Source: Verrucomicrobiia bacterium (GTDB taxonomy: Bacteria; Verrucomicrobiota; Verrucomicrobiia; Limisphaerales; JADLHS01). From it: a stretch of 64,000 nt of DNA. Numbering within the stretch: the stretch's first letter is position 1; each line of letters starts with the position of its first letter. The stretch is taken from NCBI GenBank assembly GCA_026125285.1, contig JAHCLO010000016.1:1-64000 (forward strand), read 5' to 3'. Of the stretch, positions 34,516-44,627 are shown piece after piece. Position numbers and translations under genes: made by a program. The notes beneath the pieces were generated by a model. That model had not been told where the DNA came from. It saw nothing but the letters and a program-made list of their open reading frames with translations, and did not search any database.

Positions 34516-37341
34516 TCAAGCCACCGCGCTTTCGGCCGGCATTTCGCGCGGAGGGAAGTCAAACGTGACCTTGCCCTTCTCGTCCAGCACGAGATACGCG
34601 GCGAAAGGTTTGCCGGTCTTGGCGGAGATGAACTTGCCCAGCAAATCGGTTTTTTCACCCGCCAGCAGCTTCTTCACTTGGACAGGCTCGACCGCCTGCT
34701 CCAGAATCGTTTTCCCGACGCTGAACTTGCATGGCTTCGTCTCCAACTGCGACTTCTCGCAAAGGTAACTGCGCGGACCTTCAAACACCTGGCTGCCGCA
34801 CTTTGGACACCGGCCGATCGGCGTCTGGCCGGTGAAGTCCAGCTTCGGCTGCGGCTCGCCGGACTTGGCTTTGGATTTTTTCTCGCGTGGGGCGAACTCG
34901 AATTTCACGTCACCGTCTTTGAGCACGAGATACGCCTCAAACTTGCGTTTGGTCCGGTTCGAGACAAAACCCTTTAATAATTCCGTCTTGCCCTCGGCCA
35001 GTAATCTGGCGATCTGCGCCGGTTCGATGTGCTGTTGGAGAATGATCTTGCCCGTGCGGAAGTCGCAGGTTCTCGCCACGGCCGCCTGATTTTCACACAC
35101 GTAATTCATACCGCCATCGAACACACGCGCGGCGCACTTGGGACATTTGCCCAGTGGTTCCTTATCCGTGAAATCCACTGGCGGGGGGGCTTCGCCGTTC
35201 TCGCCCTTCTGCTCGTTGCCGAAATCGAATTCGATTTTGTGCTCGTCGTTCATCTTGAGCACGGCGGCAAAGGGGCGGCCCTGCTTGCTCATGAAACCCT
35301 GCAAGGGACCAATCTGCTTTTCCGTAATTAGTCGTTCAACTTCCTCCGGCTCAAACATCCGGCTGCAAAGCACCTTCCAGACGGAGAAATCACAGCCCGG
35401 TTGCACGCACTGATACGCCTTGTACTTCTCGTGGACTTCGCCCCCGCACTTGGGACACGGCCGCTTGAGCACCCCGAAATCGCCGGGGATCGTGTCGTGC
35501 TCGAATTGCTTTGCGCGATCCACGATCCGCCGCGTCATGTCTTGGATGCCGGCCATGAACTGATCGCGGCTCAACTGCCGGCGCTGGACTTGGCGCAGTT
35601 GAAATTCCCAATCGCCCGTCAATTCCGGCTTCGTGAGTTCCTGCACGCCCAGACCGTTGAGCAGTTCCATCAAGGAAAACGCCTTGGCCGTCGCCTGCAA
35701 TTCCCGTCCGTTGCGTTGAATGTAGCCCTCGTAGATCAGGCCTTCGATGATCGCCGCACGCGTCGCGGGTGTGCCGAGACCTTTCTCGCTCATCGCCTCG
35801 CGCAATTCATCGTCGTCCACCAGTTTGCCCGCGCCTTCCATGGCGGAGAGCAGCGTCGCTTCCGTGTACCGCGCCGGTGGTCTGGTGACGTTGGCCTTCA
35901 CCTCCACCGCGCTGGTTTGGACGGTTTCATTCGGTTGCACCGGCGCGAGACTCGGCGTCTCGTCCGAATCCGATTCCTTGCCATAGACCGTGAGCCAGCC
36001 CGGATGGACCAGCACCTTGCCACTGGTCTTGAACGGCTCGCCTTCGACCCGCGTGATGCGCGTGGTTTCCAGAAACTCTGCCGCCGGATAAAAGATCGCC
36101 AGGAAGCGCTTCGTGACTAGGTCGTAAAGCTTCTGCTCCGGTTCACTCAACCCCTTGGGGGCTTGCGTGGTGGGGATGATCGCAAAGTGATCGGAAACTT
36201 TGGCGTTGTTGAAAATGCGTTTGTTGGGGCGCACCCAACCGTTTTGCAGGATCGTGCCGGCGAACTGACCATAGCTCGTGCCTCCCAACATCGTGAGCGT
36301 GCTCTTGACCGTCCCCTGATAATCCTCGGGCAACGCGCGCGAGTCGGTGCGCGGATACGTGAGGACCTTGTGCCGCTCGTACAGCGCTTGGGCAACGGCC
36401 AGCGTGTTTTTCGCGCTAAAGCCAAACCGCGAGTTCGCGTCGCGCTGCAAGCTGGTCAGGTCATATAGCAACGGCGAAAGCGATGTGGTGGGCTTGCTTT
36501 CTTCGGTGACGATGCCGGGCTTGCCCAGGCATTTATTGCGAATGGTCTCGGCGCGGCCTTTATCCCAGACGCGTTCCGGCTTGAGTTGGTCGTCACCCTC
36601 CTTGTCCGCCTTGGTGAATTTCTCGTCAAACCAGCGCCCCAAGTACTGGCCGGCCGCGGCGTCGAAGGTGCCGATGATTTCCCAATAATCGCGCGGGACG
36701 AATTTGCGAATCTTCTGCTCGCGCTCCACCACGATGGCCAGCGTCGGGGTCTGGACGCGGCCCACTGTGGTTTTGAAGAAACCGCCGAGTTTCGAGTTGA
36801 ACGCCGTCATCGCCCGCGTGCCGTTGATGCCCACCAGCCAATCCGCTTCGGAACGGCTGGTCGCCGCATCAGCAAGCGGCTGCATGGACGCGTCATCGCG
36901 CAACCGCGCGAAGCCTTCACGGATGGCGGCAGGCGTCATGGACTGCAACCACAGCCGCTGGATCGGCTGTCTGGCTTTCGCGTGGCGCACGATGTTGCGG
37001 AAGATGAGTTCGCCCTCGCGCCCGGCATCGCAGGCATTGATCAATCCCGTCACATCCTCGCGCTTGAGCAGCCGCTTGAGGACTCTCAGCCGGTTTTCAC
37101 TCTTCTCAATGGGTTCCAGGTCAAAGTGCGGTGGAATTACCGGCAGACACTTGAAGGTCCATTTGCCACGCGCGGCTTCGACCCCCGGCGGCGGCACGAT
37201 GGTGAGCAAATGGCCGACCGCCGACGAGATGACGTAATCGTCGTTCTCGAAGTAGTCGTCTTTGCGCTGAAACTTGCCCAGCGCCTTGGCGATATCGCTG
37301 GCGACGGACGGTTTCTCGGCAATAATCAACGTTTTGCCCAT
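34516..37341 (-). CDS. topB: DNA topoisomerase III (type IA) with three C-terminal repeats
   Basis: A 941-residue type IA topoisomerase. The TOPRIM domain has Glu9 (IAEKPSVA) and Asp105 in INACDAGREGE. The catalytic Tyr329 is in VLTYPRTDSRAL. After the core, three repeats of the topoisomerase C-terminal type occur at about residues 640-740, 770-850 and 860-935. Each has a CPKCG-type zinc motif or its remnant and the LLxGFxSxxxxxFxAxLxL pattern. The three-repeat C-terminus is longer than that of typical TopB. The gene is upstream of xerC on the same strand. It should decatenate DNA. Domain boundaries are by eye. Confidence 0.93.
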   Translation of the reverse strand: MGKTLIIAEKPSVASDIAKALGKFQRKDDYFENDDYVISSAVGHLLTIVPPPGVEAARGKWTFKCLPVIPPHFDLEPIEKSENRLRVLKRLLKREDVTGLINACDAGREGELIFRNIVRHAKARQPIQRLWLQSMTPAAIREGFARLRDDASMQPLADAATSRSEADWLVGINGTRAMTAFNSKLGGFFKTTVGRVQTPTLAIVVEREQKIRKFVPRDYWEIIGTFDAAAGQYLGRWFDEKFTKADKEGDDQLKPERVWDKGRAETIRNKCLGKPGIVTEESKPTTSLSPLLYDLTSLQRDANSRFGFSAKNTLAVAQALYERHKVLTYPRTDSRALPEDYQGTVKSTLTMLGGTSYGQFAGTILQNGWVRPNKRIFNNAKVSDHFAIIPTTQAPKGLSEPEQKLYDLVTKRFLAIFYPAAEFLETTRITRVEGEPFKTSGKVLVHPGWLTVYGKESDSDETPSLAPVQPNETVQTSAVEVKANVTRPPARYTEATLLSAMEGAGKLVDDDELREAMSEKGLGTPATRAAIIEGLIYEGYIQRNGRELQATAKAFSLMELLNGLGVQELTKPELTGDWEFQLRQVQRRQLSRDQFMAGIQDMTRRIVDRAKQFEHDTIPGDFGVLKRPCPKCGGEVHEKYKAYQCVQPGCDFSVWKVLCSRMFEPEEVERLITEKQIGPLQGFMSKQGRPFAAVLKMNDEHKIEFDFGNEQKGENGEAPPPVDFTDKEPLGKCPKCAARVFDGGMNYVCENQAAVARTCDFRTGKIILQQHIEPAQIARLLAEGKTELLKGFVSNRTKRKFEAYLVLKDGDVKFEFAPREKKSKAKSGEPQPKLDFTGQTPIGRCPKCGSQVFEGPRSYLCEKSQLETKPCKFSVGKTILEQAVEPVQVKKLLAGEKTDLLGKFISAKTGKPFAAYLVLDEKGKVTFDFPPREMPAESAVA

Positions 37342-37852
37342 GTGAATGTGCGTGATTCTTAAAACGCGCCTGGGAAATCTGGCAACTCAAATTTTGCGCA
37401 GGGCGGCGGGAACTTGGCGCAAAGCCCGGGGCAAGTCAAAGATTTCATTGGCGTGGCGATTGTTGCCGATATTACTCTCCGAATCTTGTTGCTCCCTGGA
37501 TGAAACGCAGGCTTTCATAACGGAAAAATCAGCACGACGCTCGAATTCCGCCCATGAAAACCAGGCCGCAACCACGTTTCGACCACATCGTGGAACCGGC
37601 CGCGATTCCAAGATTCCCAAGGCCACGGAATCGCGCGGTGTGCTGGATGTTGAACGGTTTAGGATGGTTGAGACGGCTGCATATCGAGAATCCTGACCCG
37701 GAAGGATGTCCGAAGCCGAGCGGCTGCCGTCCCCCGATGGCTTGCCAGACACGCATAAGCAAGGTAACTCACCGGCAACGCATCAGACGCAGCGAAGCAG
37801 CGAACAGATTTCCTGTAACCAGACTGCGGCAAAGTCTCAGGAAGCGGGTGTT
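37342..37852. other. Intergenic region before the kinase gene
   Basis: About 511 nt between the topoisomerase gene (minus) and the kinase gene (plus). Short open frames (up to about 100 codons) overlap and give no recognisable protein, so I call no gene. The promoters of both flanking genes should be here; none was identified with confidence. Confidence 0.4.
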
Positions 37853-40800
37853 ATGACCAATAATCCAAAGCCAAACACCTGTCCAAAGTGTGGCGCGGCG
37901 ATCCCCGCCGACGCCCCGCAAGGCCTTTGCCCAAAATGCGTTCTATTGGGAGCGGCCACACCCACCGAATCCGGTCTGCCACCCACCGCCACGGCGGAAG
38001 TTCCGTCACTGGAGCGTGTGGCCGCAGCGTTTCCGCAATTGGAGATCCTCGAACTCCTGGGCCGGGGCGGCATGGGTTTCGTGTTCAAGGCCCGACAGCC
38101 GCATCTCGACCGGCTCGTTGCGCTTAAGCTGCTGCCGGACAAACTCGCGCGCGATCCTCATTTTGCCGAGCGGTTCAGTCGCGAAGCCCGCGTGCTCGCC
38201 CGGCTGAATCATCCGGGCATCGTCACGATTTATGATTTCGGCCAGACCGGTGGTTATTGTTACCTGTTGATGGAATACGTGGATGGCGTGAACCTGCGGC
38301 AGGCCATGCAGGCCGGGAGATTCTCGCCCGCGGCGGCGCTGGCAGTGGTGCCGAAGATTTGCGAGGCATTGCAATATGCACACGATCAAGGGGTGCTGCA
38401 CCGCGACATCAAGCCCGCGAACATCCTGCTCGATGCCAGGGGCCGCGTGAAGATAGCCGACTTTGGCATCGCCAAACTGGTGGGTGACGAGAAACCGGAT
38501 CTGACGCTCACCGCGACGGGCGCGGCGATTGGCACGCCGCAGTACATGGCCCCGGAACAACTGGAAACACCCGCCAGTGTGGATCATCGCGCGGACATTT
38601 ATTCCCTCGGTGTGGTGTTCTATGAAATGCTCACGGGCGAACTACCTGTCGGCCGATTCTCGCCACCCTCACAACGGACCCCACTGGACCCGCGGGTGGA
38701 TGAAGTGGTAATGCGCGCGCTGGAGAAGGAGCGCGAAAAGCGCTACCAGAGCGCCGGCGACGTGAAGACCAAGGTCGAGCATCTTACGCAAGCGCAAGCT
38801 GCGTCCAAAGAGGCCGCCCCGGCATTCGACCCGGCACAAGATTTCATCCTGTGTCCACCGCGCCTGCCGCGCATGGCCAAAGCGATCATTGTGTACACGC
38901 TGGTCATGGCGCCGGTGCTGTGGCTCGTGAGCCTGTTCACCTTGACGCCGCTGCCGGACCACGCGTTGGTGGCCTTCGTGGAGGGAGTGGTGAATTTCCT
39001 GGTCACCGCCGGCGAGTTTTTCGTGTTGATCCTGCTGGCCGTTGGAGGTTGGAAATTGCGCGGGTTGAATCCCTCAGCACCAGCGTGGTTGAAATGCTCC
39101 ATCTGGTTGCATCTGGGTTTGATTGTCCTCGCCATCGGCGGCTATCTCTGGGTCGGCGTGCTGGAGTCCGATCTGCTGCCGGACGCCCCCGTGCCCTCGC
39201 TGAACATTGCCGATGGGTTGATGCTGGCGGTGGCTTTGGCCTCCATTGTCTTCGAGGTCAGTGCACTCGTCTGGTTGCGGCGAAATCGGGAGTTGCTGGG
39301 CAATATTCTCCGATCGGCTGCCCGCCCAGCTGCCCGGCGGGAGACAATTGCGGTTTCTCCCGGCGCGATCACGACGGTAGCTCCATCGTGGTCGAAATTG
39401 TCGATCATCGGAGCGATTCTGGTTGGAGTCAGTCTGCCCTTCCCGGTGTTATTGATCGTCGCCATGATCGGGCACCGGGGGGGAATCGGGCCCATCGAGC
39501 TAATGCTCCTGTTGGCGAGTGTGGGCCTGTTTGGCATGACTGGAACTCTCCTGGGCTGGATCAGTCTGAGCAATATCCGCGCAAGTGCAGGAAGGCTCCT
39601 TGGCTTACCGCTCGCCGGGTTCGCCGCGCTGACCTGGCCATTGCTGTTGCTGCTGGGGGTAACCGTGGGTTTGCCGGGCGTCATCCTGATGGCGCCGGTG
39701 GCTTCGAGTGTCACCGGACCGTTCTGGAAGCCGCTCATCCTGCTCGTCCCGGCTGGAGTTCTGACGTTCTCGATCTGGGCCGTCTATGCGACGGCGCGTT
39801 GGGCGGGGAACAAATCGCCCTCGAAAGAACGCGGCGTCTTGAAATGGGTGTTCCTTGCCTTGCTGCTCAGTGGTGGTGCTCTGGCGCTGTGGTCGGGCCT
39901 GCGTGAACGTCACCAATCATCGGTTTCGCAAAGCGCCCTCACGCCCCTGCCTGACGAAGTCGTCGAACTGGTGGCCATGACGCAGGAGCCTGCGAATGGT
40001 GTTTGGTGGCGGGCGGATGGCACCCCCGCGAGCGAAGGCGTTTTCGAGATACACGGCAGCACGCCGAAGATCGGTCCGGGTGAGCGCGCAGTGGTGTTCA
40101 TCTTCCGCTCCCGCGACTCGGTGCGGCGAGATGCCTCGCGCACCTATGACATCCAAGGCGCCAAGACCTGGTTCAGTGGTGTAAATCCTCGCCTCAATGG
40201 GAGAGTGGTAGGCGGTGGTTCATTTGTCACGGCAACGTTCCCCGAGTCGCTGCCCGCAACCACCGTCCGCGTGGGAGTAGCCATCGATACTTGGGAAACT
40301 GTGGCCAACGATTCGCGTGAGGCCAGCAGAAGCCTGGAGTTTGCGCGTCATGGCCAGACGCGAAAGGTGGCCTTCCTCGGCGCCATTGAGGACAAATCAG
40401 GGGACACGATCCTGACCCTCACGCACAATCTGCCGGAGGAGGACGTGAGGATCCTGGCCGTGGACGACCAGGGAATTGAGCATGCCAGCAGCACGCACTT
40501 TGCCACCGGCGAGCGACATCAATTCACCCTGCCCCGGTTGTCGCCACAGCGCATTCGTGAGTACCAGTTTCAAGTGCGTCCCTATCGCTGGGCGGAATTC
40601 AAGAACGTGCAGTTGTTTCCAGTCAACAGCGTGCCTGTCCGCGCACCGCTCGGCAGTGGGATCGCCAGTTTGCCGCAAACGCTGCCGACGACGCCTAGCC
40701 TTTCCTCCGAGGCATCCGCGCCCAAAGTCAGACTGGCAGTGAGCGCGCCGCCGCGAGAAACACTTGTCATCACGGCCATCGTGCTTTCCAACGGCGTCCC

Positions 40801-42052
40801 GCTTCCCGGGGAACCTTTGCGTGCGAAACTTTGGCCCCCGAGTGGACTCAAACCGAACCCGTTCGTCATTCAGTGGAAGGTCATGGAGGATTCCACCCCG
40901 GAAGGTGCGCCTTGGGAGGTTGTCGTTGAGGACGCCACCTCAAACACGATTGCCGCGCGCCTTCGCCCCAAGAATCTTCCCCGGCTCGACTGGGCGGTTT
41001 CGCCTTCGGCCGCCAACATCAGCAAGCTGTCAGTCACGCGCGAGGCACGCACGTTCGAAATCATCCGGGCCGTGCCGACTTCCAGCGGCAGCGAGGCCAG
41101 CGCGGCGGATTGGAGCGTGCGACTCCAGTTGCAGAGTTCGCCGCACTCCACCGCCACGGTCCGCGGAATCCATGCCGAGTTCGTGTTGCCTGCGAATCAA
41201 GTGGCCGTCTTTGAGTTGGTGACCCGCAGCAACGGCGCCATTGTGCCTGTGCCCGAACTGGCGGCCTACTACATCAACGGGACACCCGGGAGCTACACCG
41301 GAAAGTTCATCCTCGCCGATGATCCCGACGATCTGGACAGCTTGACGGGCCTGCCCCGCTGGACGTTCGGCATCGTTGGCCCCGATGGCCGGCTCATGTC
41401 GCAAGGCCTCGCTGTGCCCCCAGTTCCGCCGAACTTCAACCTGAGTTCGTCATTGTGGAAAGCCCTTGAGCCTGACACCGAATTCGTCACAGGTTTGCCG
41501 GATTCGACCTCCGACGAGCAAGCTTACGGGCTGCGCATCCGCACCCAGACGTTCGCGTCAAAGCCGGGACTTCGTCACTCGTCGAGCGGCTATGGGCCGA
41601 ATTGGCCCCGCGCCGCCGCGCCACATCTGGCCGCCGCGGCGACGAACGCCGTGCCGCGGATCAGCTTCACCTTCACCGCCGTCGAACTGCGCGAAGTGGA
41701 CGGCAAACGCTGGCTGGCCATTGACTATCTGGACGAAGTGCAGGGCGAATGTCAGAAGTCGTTTCCTTGGGAAACGAAGATCCCCGGCTTCAAAGCCGAG
41801 GTCCGCACTTCGGAGTTCGCCAAAGATCCGCAGGACCCCTCGGCGCCGCGACACCAACGGGTCGAGTATCTGTTGCCGGACTCGCTGGCGCGCGGTTCAC
41901 TGGAGCAATTTCGCAAGAACGTTGAAAACGCACTGAAACACAAAACCATCCGCCTGGAACTTGGGCAGGAGAAGCTCCTGTTTGAATTGGGTAGTTCCAG
42001 CGACACCGCGCTTAAAACCTGGATCAGAGTCATTCCCCCAAGAACCCTGTGA
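37853..42052 (+). CDS. Zn-ribbon Ser/Thr protein kinase with large membrane and extracellular part
   Basis: A 1399-residue protein. The start has a double zinc-ribbon (CPKCG at 10-13, CPKC at 26-29). The kinase domain covers about residues 64-320: GRGGMGFVF loop (71-78), Lys92 (VALKLLP), HRDIKPAN with Asp185, DFGIAK with Asp203 and APEQ at 233-236. All catalytic residues are intact. Then come eight or more hydrophobic segments (about residues 340-680) and a large beta-rich extracellular part (about 700-1399), including LREVDGKRWLAIDYLDEVQG near the end. The kinase likely links an envelope signal to phosphorylation in the cytosol. Its gene overlaps the next, an ECF sigma gene, by 4 nt (GTGA), so the two are translationally coupled. 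Confidence 0.88.
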   Translation: MTNNPKPNTCPKCGAAIPADAPQGLCPKCVLLGAATPTESGLPPTATAEVPSLERVAAAFPQLEILELLGRGGMGFVFKARQPHLDRLVALKLLPDKLARDPHFAERFSREARVLARLNHPGIVTIYDFGQTGGYCYLLMEYVDGVNLRQAMQAGRFSPAAALAVVPKICEALQYAHDQGVLHRDIKPANILLDARGRVKIADFGIAKLVGDEKPDLTLTATGAAIGTPQYMAPEQLETPASVDHRADIYSLGVVFYEMLTGELPVGRFSPPSQRTPLDPRVDEVVMRALEKEREKRYQSAGDVKTKVEHLTQAQAASKEAAPAFDPAQDFILCPPRLPRMAKAIIVYTLVMAPVLWLVSLFTLTPLPDHALVAFVEGVVNFLVTAGEFFVLILLAVGGWKLRGLNPSAPAWLKCSIWLHLGLIVLAIGGYLWVGVLESDLLPDAPVPSLNIADGLMLAVALASIVFEVSALVWLRRNRELLGNILRSAARPAARRETIAVSPGAITTVAPSWSKLSIIGAILVGVSLPFPVLLIVAMIGHRGGIGPIELMLLLASVGLFGMTGTLLGWISLSNIRASAGRLLGLPLAGFAALTWPLLLLLGVTVGLPGVILMAPVASSVTGPFWKPLILLVPAGVLTFSIWAVYATARWAGNKSPSKERGVLKWVFLALLLSGGALALWSGLRERHQSSVSQSALTPLPDEVVELVAMTQEPANGVWWRADGTPASEGVFEIHGSTPKIGPGERAVVFIFRSRDSVRRDASRTYDIQGAKTWFSGVNPRLNGRVVGGGSFVTATFPESLPATTVRVGVAIDTWETVANDSREASRSLEFARHGQTRKVAFLGAIEDKSGDTILTLTHNLPEEDVRILAVDDQGIEHASSTHFATGERHQFTLPRLSPQRIREYQFQVRPYRWAEFKNVQLFPVNSVPVRAPLGSGIASLPQTLPTTPSLSSEASAPKVRLAVSAPPRETLVITAIVLSNGVPLPGEPLRAKLWPPSGLKPNPFVIQWKVMEDSTPEGAPWEVVVEDATSNTIAARLRPKNLPRLDWAVSPSAANISKLSVTREARTFEIIRAVPTSSGSEASAADWSVRLQLQSSPHSTATVRGIHAEFVLPANQVAVFELVTRSNGAIVPVPELAAYYINGTPGSYTGKFILADDPDDLDSLTGLPRWTFGIVGPDGRLMSQGLAVPPVPPNFNLSSSLWKALEPDTEFVTGLPDSTSDEQAYGLRIRTQTFASKPGLRHSSSGYGPNWPRAAAPHLAAAATNAVPRISFTFTAVELREVDGKRWLAIDYLDEVQGECQKSFPWETKIPGFKAEVRTSEFAKDPQDPSAPRHQRVEYLLPDSLARGSLEQFRKNVENALKHKTIRLELGQEKLLFELGSSSDTALKTWIRVIPPRTL

Positions 42053-42780
42053 GCGACGCCCCACACACCTCACCCTTTGCCCCGACGCGCTGGACGCTGG
42101 TCCTGCGCGCGCGGGGCGACTCGGTCGAGAGTCGCGCGGCCTTGAGCGAACTGTGCGAGGCTTATTACCAACCGGTCCTGCGCTTCCTGCGAAGTGAAGG
42201 ACGCGACGAAGACACAGCGCGCGAACTCGTGCATGATTTTTTTGCTCGCGTATTGGCGGGCAGGGCGTTCGATGGCGCGGATCCGGAGCGGGGACGCTTT
42301 CGTTCCTACTTACTGGGCGCCCTCCGCCATTTCCTGGCCGATCAGCACGATCACGCCCGCCGCCTTAAACGTGGCAGCGGCAACGCGCCACAATCACTCG
42401 ATGAGCCAGTTGGAACGGATACGTCACCCGGATTCCAATTGGCAGATCCCGCCGCTTCCGCGCAAGATGCCAACTTCGACCGTGAGTGGGCGCTCACCGT
42501 CATGGGCCGTGCCTTGTCCGCGCTGCAAAAAGAGTTCTCCGCGGCGGCGAAACTGGACGAGTTCGAGACATTCAAACCGTGGCTCGTGGGGGACGTGGCG
42601 ACGGGTTCACAGGCCGACATCGCCCGCCGGCTCGGCTTGTCGGAAGGCGCGGTAAAGGTAACGATCCATCGCCTGCGAAAGCGTTTTCGCACCGCGGTGC
42701 GCTCGGAAATTGCCCAAACCCTCCGCGATCCGGCACTGGTGGATGAAGAACTTCGACACCTGATCGAGGCGCTCCTGTGA
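42049..42780 (+). CDS. ECF sigma factor coupled to the kinase
   Basis: A 243-residue sigma factor starting with GTG inside the kinase stop (GTGA overlap). Region 2: AALSELCEAYYQPVLRFLRSEG, ARELVHDFFARVLAGRAF, RGRFRSYLLGALRHFLADQ. Region 4 helix-turn-helix: SQADIARRLGLSEGAVKVTIHRLRKRF. The middle (WALTVMGRALSALQKEF) is longer than in classical ECF factors. The start WTLVLRARGDS pattern matches sigma factors often found beside Ser/Thr kinases in Verrucomicrobiota and Planctomycetota. Activation by the coupled kinase is likely by inference. No anti-sigma gene is seen beside it. Confidence 0.9.
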   Translation: MSDAPHTSPFAPTRWTLVLRARGDSVESRAALSELCEAYYQPVLRFLRSEGRDEDTARELVHDFFARVLAGRAFDGADPERGRFRSYLLGALRHFLADQHDHARRLKRGSGNAPQSLDEPVGTDTSPGFQLADPAASAQDANFDREWALTVMGRALSALQKEFSAAAKLDEFETFKPWLVGDVATGSQADIARRLGLSEGAVKVTIHRLRKRFRTAVRSEIAQTLRDPALVDEELRHLIEALL

Positions 42781-42814
42781 CGGGGTAACCGGCGAAGTGT
42801 CAATCCCGCGTGAG

Positions 42815-42913
42815 GAGCGGCGCTGAAGCCGCACACCTCTCCAAACGCTGCGCGACCTTTCAGCGGCAACCAACCTCGCGAAACGTCTGGAGTGCGGCTG
42901 ATTTGTCGCCGCT
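42815..42913. repeat. Imperfect inverted repeat between sigma and phosphate transporter genes
   Basis: Left arm 42815-42842 (AGCGGCG..GAAGCCGCAC..) and right arm 42887-42913 (GTGCGGCTGATTTGTCGCCGCT) are imperfect inverted copies around a spacer of about 44 nt. It looks like an interspersed palindromic element with no coding capacity. The rest of the 42781-43193 gap holds nothing I recognise. Confidence 0.5.
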
Positions 42914-43193
42914 TTGGGCAGAGGGGTTCAGGAGAAGGAAAGCGCCGCCGGGCGCGCTGCAAGCTTTCGCGGCGATCATGTCTCCGTGCCGGTTTCACTG
43001 AAAGTAGCGAGAGACTTTGTGCCGCAGTTTCTGCGCAGACGAGGCTCGCCAGTTGGCCACCGCTCGTTCGAGCCATTTCACAACGCTGCTCTGTCACCGA
43101 CATTCAAGGTTCTTCCTTGGTCAGGATGAACCGGGTCGGTCACCGACTGCCCTCCACAATCTTGACGCTTCCCGTGAAGTATGAACCAGGCGG

Positions 43194-44618
43194 TTAGCCA
43201 AAGACCGCTCGTAGTGTGTAGTAGAATACCGCGGCCAGAATCGCGCCCACCGGTACCGTGATGATCCACGAGATCACGATATCGCGGAGCATTCGCAAAT
43301 TGATGTGATCAATGCCTCGCGCCAAGCCGATGCCCAATACGGCGCCCACCAGCGTGTGAGTGGTGGAAATGGGAAACCCCAGACGACTGGCAATGACGAT
43401 GGTCGTGGCGGCCCCAAGATTCGCCGCAAAACCGCGCGATGGCGTCAGCGCGGTGATCTTGCGTCCGATCGTTTCGATCACCCGGTAGCCCCAAGTCGCT
43501 AACCCCACCACGATCCCTACTCCACCCAGCATCAACAACCAAATCGGAACGGTAGCCTTGGCCGCCACTGTGCCCTCCCGGATGATCGCCACGATGGCTG
43601 CCAGCGGCCCGATCGCGTTGGCCGTGTCATTGGCCCCGTGCGCGAACGCCAGGAAAGCCGCACTGATGACCAGCAGGGTGGCAAACACCCGCTCCAGCCG
43701 GTCGAACTCAAATTCGCGTCGGTATTCCCAACGGCGCGTTGGCAACGCGGAACCCGGCGCCAATGCCGGTCGCAATTCTTGTTTCGGTTCCGGCGCCGAA
43801 CGCTCTTCTTTGCGCACAAACGGGATGCCTTCCGGGTAATCATCCGTGATTTCAACATTGTGTTCGATCCGCTCCCGCTCGTGGCGCAAGCGCAAGTGGC
43901 GCACCCAGAGCAGCGAGAGTAATGCCGCCCCCGTGCCGGCCAGGACCGCGACGGCGAGTGCCGGCCCCAAGTCCAGGTTCAGACCGAGATTCTTCAACCC
44001 TTTCCACACCAGCACCAACGCAAGCACAAAGATCATGAAGAACACGATGAACGGAATGAACCGATAGGTCTGCCGTAACGGATGTTTGTTGTTGATGATC
44101 TGGCTTTGAATAATTTTGAAGAGCGTGAAGGAAATCAGTCCGCCGACGACCGGTGAAGTGCCCCAAGAGAGAACGATCTCGCCAATCTTGCCCCAGTTGA
44201 TCGCGCCAGGTCCGCCGATGACGATGCCGATCCCGACGACGGCACCGACGATGGTGTGCGTGGTGGAAACCGGCCAGCCAAACCACGTGGCAATCTGTAG
44301 CCACGCCGCGGAAGCCAGCAGGGCCGCCATGAAACCCAGCACCAGCGCTAGCGGCTCAACCAAGGAAGCGTCAAACATCTTGCCGCGCACCGTATCGGAT
44401 ACGTGCGAACCCAACAGCACCGCCCCGGCAAATTCCATGATGCCGGCGATAATCACCGCCTGCTTCAGCGTTAATCCGCCCGAGCCCACAGAAGTGCCCA
44501 TCGCGTTGGCCACATCGTTGGCGCCAATGCTCCACGCCATGTAAAGGCCGAAAAACAAGCCAAGCGCGAGCAGTATCTGTCCGTTCGGCAACGCCGTTTC
44601 AAAAAGGAAGGCAAACAT
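43194..44618 (-). CDS. pit: Low-affinity inorganic phosphate transporter (Pit)
   Basis: A 474-residue membrane protein of the PiT family, which imports phosphate or metal-phosphate with protons or sodium. It carries the two duplicated signature motifs: AWSIGANDVANAMGTSVGSG near residues 28-46 and AFAHGANDTANAIGPLAA near 322-340, plus WPVSTTHTIVGAVVG and FPISTTHTLVGAVLG at the equivalent half sites. A central hydrophilic loop (about residues 230-310) separates the halves. The DUF47 partner gene lies just upstream on the same strand, 9 nt away. Intact. Confidence 0.95.
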   Translation of the reverse strand: MFAFLFETALPNGQILLALGLFFGLYMAWSIGANDVANAMGTSVGSGGLTLKQAVIIAGIMEFAGAVLLGSHVSDTVRGKMFDASLVEPLALVLGFMAALLASAAWLQIATWFGWPVSTTHTIVGAVVGIGIVIGGPGAINWGKIGEIVLSWGTSPVVGGLISFTLFKIIQSQIINNKHPLRQTYRFIPFIVFFMIFVLALVLVWKGLKNLGLNLDLGPALAVAVLAGTGAALLSLLWVRHLRLRHERERIEHNVEITDDYPEGIPFVRKEERSAPEPKQELRPALAPGSALPTRRWEYRREFEFDRLERVFATLLVISAAFLAFAHGANDTANAIGPLAAIVAIIREGTVAAKATVPIWLLMLGGVGIVVGLATWGYRVIETIGRKITALTPSRGFAANLGAATTIVIASRLGFPISTTHTLVGAVLGIGLARGIDHINLRMLRDIVISWIITVPVGAILAAVFYYTLRAVFG

Positions 44619-44627
44619 CGGAAAGTG

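Noticed and set aside
37554..37856. A 100-codon open frame just before the kinase gene
   Set aside because: No domain, low-quality composition and overlap with other open frames; the kinase starts clearly at 37853 with a zinc ribbon.
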